Shown piece by piece: positions 11,241-20,799 of a stretch of DNA of 64,000 nucleotides (positions within the stretch are counted from its first letter, which is position 1; every line of letters begins with the position of its first letter). Below the pieces are notes generated by a model. It did not search any database and was not told where the DNA came from. It was given only the letters and a program-made list of their open reading frames with translations. Both the position numbers and the translations under genes were made by a program. The stretch comes from Piper betle (lineage: Eukaryota; Streptophyta; Magnoliopsida; Piperales; Piperaceae): the NCBI GenBank assembly GCA_033002965.1, contig JAURVB010014010.1:1-64000 (forward strand), written 5' to 3'.

Positions 11241-11640
11241 CAAGTTCTAATGGAGTAGTAAGTGTGAGGAAAGTTTTCAGTCTCTGAAGAAGAGTCTAAC
11301 AACTGCACCAGTCTTCAGTGATGTGTCCCTATTGGGTTTAGGATGTGTCCTTATGAAGGGAGGTAAGGTTGTGGCCTATGCCTCTCGTCAATTGAAGATT
11401 CTTGAGAAAAATTATGCAACCCATGACATGGAACTGGCAGTAGTGGTTTTTGCATTGAAAATTTGGAGACACTACTTGTATAGAACTCAGTTCGAAGTCT
11501 TCACCGAGAATGACCTTAACCTTCGATAGAGGCGGTGGCTGGAGTATTTTAAGGACTACGACATCCAAATCTTATACCATTGAAGCAAAGCGAATGTGGT
11601 AGTAGACGCGTTGAGTCGGAAGTGCAATCTGGACAAAAGT
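11241..11640 (+). pseudogene. pol: RNase H remnant, family A
   Basis: Recognisable parts are [20 protein letters not shown], the [17 protein letters not shown] block holding the second catalytic residue (Glu), and DALSRK-like at the end. Two in-frame deletions are visible against the copy at 53325-53710: 36 bp between two agtctt repeats (near 11313) and 30 bp between two tcttcac repeats (near 11500). The second removes the Asp of TDHQSL. Stops interrupt at about 11250, 11527 and 11581. This copy cannot be active. Confidence 0.88.
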
Positions 11641-12925
11641 CAACAGCTAGCTTGACTTTGGGCTATGTCAGCAGAAGTTGTGGCTATGAACCCTGTCGAG
11701 CAACTAACTAGGTTACTCGCAAATTTGGTTATTTCCAATGATTTAGTTGACCGTGTTAAGCTACCACAAATGGGTGATGAGGAGCTGAATAAAATGTTGT
11801 TCAAGACTTTTGACATTGTAGCTAATTCTAATACTGTGATCAAATTTAGAGGAAGATTGTACGTACCCAAGGATGATGCACTAAGGCAGAATATCTTGGA
11901 GGAGGCTCATCGATCAAAGTTCTCGATACACCTTAGAGTTACTAAAATGTATCGGGATTTAAAGAGAACCTACTGGTGGATTGGGATGAAGAGAGTTGTT
12001 GTGGATTTTGTCTCCAAGTGTTTGACTTGCCAACAAATCAAAGCCCAACATCAACTACCTTGAGGACTATTGCAACCTTTAGAAATAACAACATGGAAAT
12101 GGGAGTGTGTCACATGCAATTTTATTGCAAAACTCCCAAGGACTCAGAAGAAATATGACTCCATATGGGTAGTTGTAGACCGATTAAGTAAGGTAGCTCA
12201 CTTTATCCCCACAAAATCAATGAGGACAGTGGAATACTTGGCTGGATTGTATGTCGACAATATTGTCAAGTTGCATGGGATTCAAAAAGAAGATAGTCTC
12301 CGACCGAGATCCCCTATTCACCTCACATTCATGGGAAGCTTCCAAAAAGCCATGGGGATTCAAATCAGGCTAAGTACCATATATCATCCCCAAACTTATG
12401 GTTAGAGTGAGAGGACTATTCAAACTATAGAAGATTATTTGCGAACTCAAACTTGCATACTTGACTGGGGAGGTGACTAGGAGAAACACTTATCTTTGGT
12501 TGAATTCACCTACAATAACTCTTACCAAGCCAGTATAGGGATGGCACCATTTGAAGCCTTATATGGTAGGTGCTGCAAATCTCCATCGTGCTAGCTGGAG
12601 TCTACCGAAGCTGTAATAGCCGGACCAGAGATGGTGAGAGAAGCAACTGAAAAGGTGAAACTCATTCAGCAAAGACTTAAGGCAGCTCAAGATCGATAGA
12701 AGAGTTATCTTGATTCTCGAAGGAGGGACCTAGAGTTTCAAGTTGGGGAGTTTGTGTACCTAAAAACATCTCCTATATAGGGTTCATCATATTTAAAATA
12801 TTAGAGAAGTAGTTGCCAAGATTCATTGGACCGTTTCCAATCCTGGATTGAGTTGGAAATTGTGTACACAATGTTTCCACCAAGCCTAGCCTGCGTACAC
12901 AATGTTTTTCCACAATACCTTTACC
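11641..12925 (+). pseudogene. pol: Integrase remnant, family A, end truncated
   Basis: The zinc-binding HHCC region is kept ([19 protein letters not shown], then [10 protein letters not shown]). The first catalytic Asp is replaced by Asn (VTCNFIAKLP where the copy at 53221-54414 has VTCDF). A frameshift destroys the second Asp region near 12285-12310. The SERT-like region near 12400 and [11 protein letters not shown] (12530) follow, with stops at 12061, 12403, 12478 and 12591. The C-terminal part fades after 12780, with a duplicated gtacacaatgttt (12862 and 12895). At about 12926 the sequence jumps into the middle of an A LTR, so the chromodomain and polypurine tract are lost. Confidence 0.88.
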
Positions 12926-13974
12926 AAAGCTCACGCCATGCATGCTCACAGTGGTTGGCCTTGACATTGGGTTGTTGGCCAGGGAGAAGAGAAGAGTTCC
13001 TAGTGGCGCTGCTGGCTAGGAGTTGCACGACTTGGTGCAGAAATTGGATAGTTGCTGTAATGTACGAGCTTAGGCTTCCAATTGGATTGCTAGGGAAGGG
13101 AAGCAGTTAGGGAATGACATGATCTGGTTTTGGGTTGAAGAAGGTGAAGGACGTGATCTGTTTTCTGGTGTAAATAAGAAGCTAGAAGAAGAAGAACGTT
13201 GGGGTAGAAGTAGATGGGAGTTTTGTAAATATTGGTTGGCTCGTTACCGACTCGAGTAAAAAAATAATATTAACTTGTGATAAATCTTTAAAAATAATTA
13301 TTATAATGGGTTATGGGTAAAGTTACTAAACTAATTAATTATTGTACGCAATCGCCATGAATAATAAAAATTCGATAATGATAAACGGTTGATCATTAAT
13401 CGACATAATAGAAACGATTAAATTAAATCTGACGGCTATACGTAATTAATAAAATAAAGATTTTACCTTTACCATATTAAATTTAATATCAGGTAAATAA
13501 AGTGATTATTTTAATAATGAGTCAGTAAGGTAGAAATGAATTATAAAACTATAATCGGGCAAAAATCACAAGCATTGAACCTAAATAGCATAATAAAAAT
13601 AAATAAAGTTTGAAACTTTACATAGTTGAATAATTTAAAATAATTGTATTAGTAATATCTATGAATTAGAATAATACAAATTATTTTAAATAATTTAATC
13701 GAACAATTTAGTTAATTAAATTGCTACGAATATTAACAGCGATTAAAAAATTATAGCCGTTAACTAAATCATCATGATCTTAGTTAAGTAATTATTATCT
13801 CAAAAAGAAATATACTAATAATATTAATTAAATACTTGTTTATGAATTAATAATTACTTTATCATTAGTGAAGTGTAAAATTATGATTTAGATAATAAAT
13901 ATAAAATGTAAAGTAGGATTTAAATGGTTATATCACATGAATAATTTAATATTTAATATTGTTCAATTTTAAAA

Positions 13975-13978
<4 letters not shown>

Positions 13979-14018
<40 letters not shown>
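13979..14018. repeat. (TA)n microsatellite
   Basis: About 20 TA units in the AT-rich block of the A LTR. Other copies have only a short tatatata at this place. Confidence 0.95.
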
Positions 14019-14020
<2 letters not shown>

Positions 14021-14389
14021 TCATTTAGTTACATAAATTTCTACTCCAATAAAATTTAACCTATCTATAATTTTATGTTCTCGTTCAGATTATAATTGTT
14101 GGTCATAGTTACGAGTCCACTTACAAACTATCCTGGTCTGTATATTTATTTGAAATGTTGTATTTTCCCTTACTGGCAACCCTGGTCTGCCTCGGGCCCA
14201 GATTCGACCACCATGCACCGAGTGCAACCGGGGACAAGACCGCACCCTTAAAATTACTATGTGGGAGTCTTTGTAATGACCCTTAATGAACCGCCCGAAC
14301 CGGACAGCATAATTAATTGAAACAAGTCAATATAATCCGTAATATCATTTCACTTATTTTTTATTATCGTTTCACAAGTCTTTTGGTAA

Positions 14390-14712
14390 TTATCTTTTAG
14401 GTCATTCTAAGACTAGAAATTGTCTCCCAATTCATTCTGAGATTAGGTGGTCTCTCAGATCATTCTGAGATTAGTCATTGTCTCCGAGTTTATTCTTAGA
14501 TTAGAAATTTTCTCCCAATTCATTTTGAGATTAGGTGGTCTCGCAGGTCATTCTGAGATTAGTCATTGTCTCCCAGTTCATTCTGAGATTAGAAATTGTC
14601 TCCCAACTCATTCTGAGATTAGGTGGTCTCCCAGGTCATTCTGAGAATAGTCATTGTCTCCCAGTTCATTCTGAGATTAAAAATTGTCTCCCAGCTCATT
14701 CTGAGATTATGT
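14390..14712 (-). repeat. 30-bp minisatellite, first part
   Basis: About 11 monomers of about 30 bp, on this strand following ctcccagttcattctgagat then tagaaattgt, alternating with a taggtggtct or tagtcattgt tail. The array is cut by element C and continues at 18217. Confidence 0.9.
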
Positions 14713-16535
14713 TGTAAAAAACCTCATTTTTATTACAAGACTCGAACCTAAATATAATGAAATAAATATAAATGAACCGATATGGTTGGTTATCAAGTCG
14801 ACCGGTCATGGTTCAACTTAAGGTCACCTACAAAATACCTATTCATGACTGGATGATGGGGTGTGAGAATTTAATGAAGGGGCTCATTGAAACTAGGAAA
14901 TACCAATGGATTATGGGGTATGAGAATTTCATGGAGGGAATGGTTGAAGTGTATATATATGCAAGAGGAGGGAGTATTTCAGGGCATCAACTCCATCCCA
15001 GGTGACCTCCCCATTACTGTGTGAGTATTTCAACCCTCATCTTATTTGTTTCAATTTGGATTCTTGCATGCAAAGTTTTGTTGGAGACGCCTTTGTTAAT
15101 ACATAGCGTCTTATGAATGGGGATCTTGTCAACTGCTTGGTATGAACTGCTGCGAGTCTTTGGGGTCAGGTGTTTGTTTTCTGTTTTGTTAATGGATATG
15201 TCAGAATGGACCTGACAGCCAAAAATAGATATGTCAGAATGGACCTGACTGCCAAAAATTGATATGTTAGAATGGACTCGACAGCCAAAATGGATATGTC
15301 AAAATGGACCAGACAGCCAAAATTGGATGTCAGAATGGACCTGACAGCCAAAATGGATATGTCAGAATGGACCTTATAGCAAAAAATGGATATGTCAGAA
15401 TGGACCTGACAGACAAAAATGGATATGTCGGAATGGACCTGACAGACAAAAATGGATATGTCAGAATGGACCTGACAGCCAAAATGGATATGTCAGAATG
15501 GACCTGACAGCCAAAATGGATATGTCAGAATGGACCTGACAGCCAAAAATAGATATGTCAGAATGGACCGACAGCCAAAAATAGATATGTCAGAATGGAC
15601 CTGAAAGCCAAAAATGGATATGTCAAAATGAATCTGACAACCAAAAATGGATACGTTAGAATAGACCTAATAGCGAAAATGGATACGTCAAAATGGACCT
15701 GACAGCCAAAATGGATACGTCAGAATGGACCTGCAACCAAAATGGATATGTTAGAATGGACCTGACAGCCAAAAATGGATATGTCAGAATGAACCTGACA
15801 TCCAAAAATGGATATGACAGAATGGACCTGACAGCCAAAAATATATATGTAAGAATGGACCTGACAGCCAAAAATTGATATGTCAGAATGGACCTGACAG
15901 CCAAAATGGATATGTTAGAATGGACTTGAAAGCCAAAATGGATATGTCAGAATGGACCTGACAGCCAAAAATTGATATGTCAGAATGGACCTGACAGCCA
16001 AAATGGATATGTGAGAATGGACTTGACAGCCAAAATGGATATGTCAGAATGGACCTGACAGCCAAAATGGATATGTCAGAATGGACCTGACAGCCAAAAA
16101 TGGACTAGTCAGAATGGACTTGACAGTCAATAATGACTAATCTCAGAATGAAATGGGAGACCACATAATCTCAGAATGAACTGTGAGACAAACTTTTAAT
16201 CTTAGAATGACCTGAGAGCCTGTATAACTACATTGAGCTTGATCCCGACATGGGTGTGTAGGATAATCAAGATTGATTGATTTTAGCTCACCTAAGGAAA
16301 AATTACAATTATGGTTGGTGGTTTTTTTACTAACTCAGGGTAGGAGAATGGATAATAAATTGGAGTTCCTTTTGTTTTCTTTTGTTATACATGTGGCTTT
16401 TGGAAACGATCGAAAACTGTGGAGTAATGCCCAAACCGGTTAGGGCTGGTCATTACAGGGTTGGCTTGGTTTAATTTCAAGTAATGCCTAGTCATCTAGG
16501 CCCATAGTAATGTGAAAAAATGGTGGGTCATTACA
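14713..16535 (+). repeat. Element C 5' LTR
   Basis: Begins TGTAAAAAACC and ends GGTCATTACA. Up to about 15190 it differs from A LTRs; then come the 33-bp array (15193-16133), a few 30-bp type monomers (16138-16210), an A-like region (gaaaaattacaattatggtt) and a double U5 end: an A-like terminus near 16456 followed by a second terminus at 16535. Confidence 0.9.
15193..16133 (+). repeat. 33-bp minisatellite (C type), 5' LTR
   Basis: About 28 monomers of 32-33 bp, pattern ggatatgtcagaatggacct then gacagccaaaaat. Each unit holds the inverted repeat TGTCAG/CTGACA around a 7-base loop. The open frames on both strands (NGYVRMDLTAK and its mirror) follow from the 33-bp period and are not proteins. 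Confidence 0.95.
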
Positions 16536-16549
16536 GGTGGTATCAGTGC
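16536..16549 (+). other. Primer binding site, element C
   Basis: ggtggtatcagtgc directly after the 5' LTR, complementary to the 3' end of initiator tRNA-Met with one change (usual copies read tcagagcc). Confidence 0.85.
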
Positions 16550-16767
16550 ATGGTTTTCCACAATCTCACATTTTATGACTCAAGTACCTTGTGGAAAAGT
16601 CCAGTAACTATCTTTTTCCACTGTGTTATGTTATTAATTAACAAAGTTCTTCCCTAATAAACCTCATTCAAAACTGAAACAAGAATGTATAAATGAACCA
16701 TGATGGTTCGATGTCTCTGGTGCTTATCATCTTGCTGTTATAATATCTCAGGGACGAAATATCTCTA

Positions 16768-16779
16768 AGTTGGGGAGGT
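16768..16779 (+). other. Polypurine tract, element C
   Basis: agttggggagg-type tract directly before the 3' LTR. It matches the tract of family A elements (24930 and 55345). Confidence 0.85.
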
Positions 16780-18211
16780 TATAAAAACCATGATTTTTAT
16801 TACAAGACTCGAACCTAAATATTATGAAATAAATATAGATGAACCGATATTGTTTGTTATCAAGTCAACCGGTCATGGTTCGACTTAAGGTCACCTAGAA
16901 AATACCTATTCATGAATGGATGATGGGGTGTGAGAATTTAATGAACGGGCTCGTTGAACCTAGAAATTCCAATGGATGATGGGGTATGAGATTTTAATGG
17001 AGGGAATGGTTGAATGTATATATATGAAGGAGGAGGGAGTATTTCCGGCATCATCTCTGTCCCAAGCGACCTCCCCATTACTGTGTGAGTATTTCATCCC
17101 TCATCTTATATGTTTCCATTTGCATTCTTGCATGCAAAGTTTTGCTGGAGACGCCTTTGTTAATCCCTAGCGTCTATACATGGGGTTCTTGTCGACTTCT
17201 TGTTATGAACTGCTGCGAGTCTTTAGAGTCGGGTGTTTGTTTTGTATTTTGTTAATGGATATGTCAAAATGGACCTGACAGCCAAAAATGGATATGTAAG
17301 AATGGCCCTGACAGTGAAAATGGATATGTCAGAATGGACCTGACAGCCAAGATTAGATATGTCAGAATGGACCTGACAGCCAAAAATGGATTTGTCAGAA
17401 TGGACCTGACAACCAAAAATGGATATGTCAGAATGGACCTGATAACAGAAAATAGATATGTCAGAATGGACCTGACAGCCAAAATGGATATGTCAGAATG
17501 GCCTGACAGCCAAAAATAGATATGTCAATGGACGTGACAGCTAAAAATGGATATGTCAAAATGAACCTGACAGCCAAAAATGGATATGTTAGAATGGACC
17601 TGACAGCCAAAAATAGATATGTTAGAATGGACCTGATAGCCAAAAATGGATATGTCAGAATGGACCTGACAGCCAAAAATGGATATGTCAGAATGCACCT
17701 GACAGCCAAAATGGATATGTTAGAATGGACTTGACAGCCAAAAATGGACATGTTAGAATGGACTTGACAGCCAAAATGGACATGTCAGAATGGACTTAAC
17801 AATCAATAATGACCAATCTCAGAATGACCTGGGAGACCACCTAATCTCAGAATGAACTGGGAGACAAACTTTTAATCTTAGATTGACTTGAGAGCCTCTA
17901 GAACTGCATTGAGCTTGATCCCTACATGGGTATGTAGGCTAATCAAGATTGATTGATTTCAGCTCACCTAAGGAAAAATTACAATTATGGTTGGTGGTTC
18001 TTTTACGAACTCAGGGTAGGAGAACAGATAATAAATTGGACTTCCTTTTATTTTCTTGTGTTATACATGTGGCTTTGGGAAACAATCCAAGACTGTGGAG
18101 CAACGCCCAGACCGGTTAGTGCTGGTTGTTACAGGGTTGGTTTGGTTTAATTTCGAGTAACGCCTAGTCATCTAGGCCCATAGTATTGTGAAAAAATGGC
18201 AGGTTGTTACA
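16780..18211 (+). repeat. Element C 3' LTR
   Basis: Same order of modules as the 5' LTR, beginning TATAAAAACC (second base mutated) and ending GGTTGTTACA. The 33-bp array is shorter, about 17 monomers (17257-17811). Confidence 0.9.
17257..17811 (+). repeat. 33-bp minisatellite (C type), 3' LTR
   Basis: About 17 monomers against about 28 in the 5' LTR. At the right edge the repeats grade into 30-bp type monomers (17815-17895), which suggests the two repeat types share an origin. Confidence 0.93.
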
Positions 18212-18216
18212 TAGGT

Positions 18217-18412
18217 GGTCTCCTAAGTCATTCTAAGATTAGTCATTGTCTCCCAGTTCATTTTGAGATTATAAATTGTCTCGCAGTTCATACTGAGATT
18301 GGGAGGTTCTGAGATTAGAAATTGTCTCCCAGTTCATTCTGAGAGTAGAAATTGTCTCCCAGCTCATTCTGAGAGTAAAAATCGTCTCCCAACTCATTCT
18401 GAGATTAGTACC
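18217..18412 (-). repeat. 30-bp minisatellite, second part
   Basis: Continuation of 14390-14712 after element C; about seven monomers ending at gattagtaccgacaaaggg. Confidence 0.88.
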
Positions 18413-20779
18413 GACAAAGGGTACCAGTTTGGGAAAATACAACATTTCAAATAATTATACCAATTTGGGAAAATACAACATTTTAAATAATTATACCACT
18501 TTGGGAAAACACAACATTTCAAATAATTATACGAACACACATAGTAATTTTAATGGTGCGGCCCTGTATCGGACTGAGTCAATTCCTTAACCTTGATTGC
18601 ATTCCAGCGCTTGGGGGTCAAATTTGCGCTCAGGCCGACCCGGTCTGCGAACAAGGGAAAGTACAACATTTAAAATAATTATACGGACCTACATATTACC
18701 AATAATCCTAATTTGAACAAGAACATAAAATTATACATAAGTATAATTTTATTCGAGTAGGAATGCATGCAGCTATATGTCTAATATATATATTAAAATT
18801 TTTGACAACATAACATGTAACAATTCAAAAATATTAAATATTAAATTCTCAGCAAATCTAGTGAGATAATTAATTATTCATGTGATATAATCATTTAAGT
18901 AATGCCTAACAATTGATAAAATAATTGTTACTAATAAACAAGTATTTAAATTTCCTTTGCGATGATAATTACTTAGCCCCGATCTTGAAGATTTAGTTTG
19001 CGGTTATAATTTTTAATCACTACTATTATTTATAGCAAATTAATTAATTAAGTTGTTCAATTAAATTATTTAAAATATTAGTGTTTTTGAAAAATATTAT
19101 TATTACAATTAATTTAAATTATTTGACTCAATAAAGTTTCGAACTTTATTTATTTTCATTATTTTGTTTTTTTTATTACTCAAATTTCATACAATATTTA
19201 ACTAGTTTAGTAACTTTAACCCATAACCCATTAAAATAATTATTTTTACAGATTTATTACATGTTTGTATTATTTTTAACTCGAGTCGGAATCGAGTTAG
19301 GTGTTATTTTAGAGTTGGTATTATTATTTAACTCGAGATGTGGCGAGTCAAGCATTATTTGCAAGTTTGCCACCAAAGGTAATTTTCTTCTTCTTCTTCT
19401 TACCCGGCGATCGTCTCTGGCTGCCGTCAATGGTCGCCGCCCAGTCCGGCCAACTTCGGGCACGGTGACACTTGCATCGCCTCCCTAGCGGCACACTCAT
19501 GTCATCGATTCCACTGCCAGCCAGCATGCCGGCCTCAATTGGGTGGTCGCCTCGACACTCTCGACCACCTATCGACCTTCCCCAACCAGATTGGAACCCG
19601 TCGCCGCCCAGGACAGCCGAATTTCTTCTCCCAATGCTTTCGCCTCTGTTTTTGCCATTGTCCTCTACTTTTTGGCCATTTACCACCCCAGGCCGGCATC
19701 CACACACGTCAGATCGACCCTACACTGATCGAGGGGCACATATTCCAATGCCGGAATGATTGTCGCCACCAATTCTCGGCGAACAGTCGTGTTTAGTTTC
19801 TTTCTTGTTGATTTTAAACTTTAATCCTCACGATTATAAAGCTTATTATCAAATTAAAATATGCATGCAACAAAATTATGAAGAAGGAGATAGGAAAAAT
19901 ACCCAAACAAGGAAGAAGATGCACCGGTAAGGAAGAGGAGAAGAAAATGTGAATGAAGGCTAGGGTGGAGGACGTCCTTCATAAAATAAAATGAAATGAC
20001 GGCTAGGGTTTGTGAAAACACTTGTATTTCGTTAAACGGGTAACCGGGTAAATTATAAAATATAATAATTAACCGGGTATTGAATATAAGACGTGTGGTC
20101 CTCTCCGAAGCACGTTCGCCGCCTTTTTTTTCACGGTCTTTACAGTATTGGTCGATTTGAGTATCTGACCACCATGCGCTGGAACGCAACCTGGGTCGAC
20201 TCAATTCGACACAAGGCAGCACCCCCTGAAAGATTTAATACCTGTCCCCATGCCGAAAGGGCCACCCATACATGTCCCCAGGCCGTGGGCCACGTATCGT
20301 GTGTGCGCATGCATGGGTTTGTAGCTGGTTGGGGTGGCCACCCATCCCAGCATATTGCAAGCTCGGCATAGGCTCATAACAACTAAAGGACTCTTTAAAC
20401 AATAATAGGGATTTTATTGACTTGTTTTACATAATATGCGGCTTAGTGGTTTTATCACTAATGCTCCGCTGGTGAGCAGCTTTGGACTGAAGAATAGAAC
20501 TGTGGTTGGTGGTTCTTTTACCAACTAAGGTATGGTGAATCGATAATGAATTGGACTTCCTTTTTACCCTCTTTCGTTATAATTGTCGCTATGGGAAACG
20601 GTCCGAGATTATGGGACGGTTAATTTATATACTGTCATATGCTATCATAACATGTTTTATTTTTATGATTTATAAATTCTAGACTTATTTGGAGTATTAT
20701 AGTTCGTATTCTGGAATATTATCGTTACATCAATTATATTTTTGAGTAACTCCTGGCCCAGGTCGGGTGGGTCATTACA

Positions 20780-20799
20780 CATAGCCCAAAGTCTAGCAA
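20780..20799 (-). pseudogene. 20-bp pol relic between two LTRs
   Basis: catagcccaaagtctagcaa, on the minus strand, equals the linker between RNase H and integrase (actttgggctatgtcagc at about 11657; same place at 53737). It lies between the end of one A LTR and the start of the next. The match is short but nearly exact. Confidence 0.5.

Larger units (their letters stand above)
14713..18211 (+). mobile_element. Complete non-autonomous LTR element C
   Basis: A 3499-bp element: 5' LTR (14713-16535), 244-bp internal region (16536-16779) and 3' LTR (16780-18211). Flanking 5-bp duplications are tatgt (14708-14712) and taggt (18212-18216), inside the 30-bp array. The internal region keeps the A-type leader (primer site, ttatgactcaagtacctt, aaccatgatggttcgatgt) and jumps straight to the A-type 3' end (gggacgaaatat, then the polypurine tract). 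No Gag or Pol codon is left. It must have depended on proteins from a full A-type element. The LTRs differ in length (1823 and 1432 bp), mainly because the slot array differs. It is comparable in design to LARD/TRIM elements but has long LTRs and a very short middle. Confidence 0.9.
14272..20144 (-). mobile_element. Solo LTR, family A (-), host of element C
   Basis: Read on the plus strand it opens TGTAATGACC and closes GGTCTTTACA, so it is an A LTR in minus orientation. Flanks are gtctt (14267-14271) and gtatt (20145-20149), a 5-bp duplication with one change. The plain sequence at 26905 (gtgggagtcttggtcaactt) shows the empty site. About 2369 bp remain after removing element C and its duplicated target. 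It has a 30-bp slot array (14390-14712 and 18217-18412). Its U3 (19330-19760) resembles the GC-rich block of family B rather than the usual A U3, so LTR modules have been exchanged. Confidence 0.88.
12926..20779 (+). mobile_element. Family A LTR (+), truncated start, interrupted
   Basis: Plus-oriented A LTR without its 5' third. The first piece (12926-14271) starts in the U3 segment gctcacgccatgcatgctca and runs through the ctcgag module (13235-13290), the AT-rich block and a (ta)n run (13979-14018) to gtgggagtctt. The second piece (20145-20779) resumes at ggtcgatttgagta and ends gggtcattaca. Between them sits a minus-oriented solo LTR with 5-bp duplications. In its slot this copy carries no tandem array but single-copy sequence (20150-20390). 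Confidence 0.8.

Noticed and set aside
15304..17751. Open frames with 11-residue repeats (NGYVRMDLTAK and, on the other strand, AVRSILTYPFL)
   Set aside because: They come from the 33-bp minisatellite, whose period is a multiple of three and keeps frames open on both strands. No start context, no conserved family.
14390..18412. CRISPR-like array
   Set aside because: The 30- and 33-bp units are contiguous tandem repeats with no unique spacers, in plant LTR DNA.
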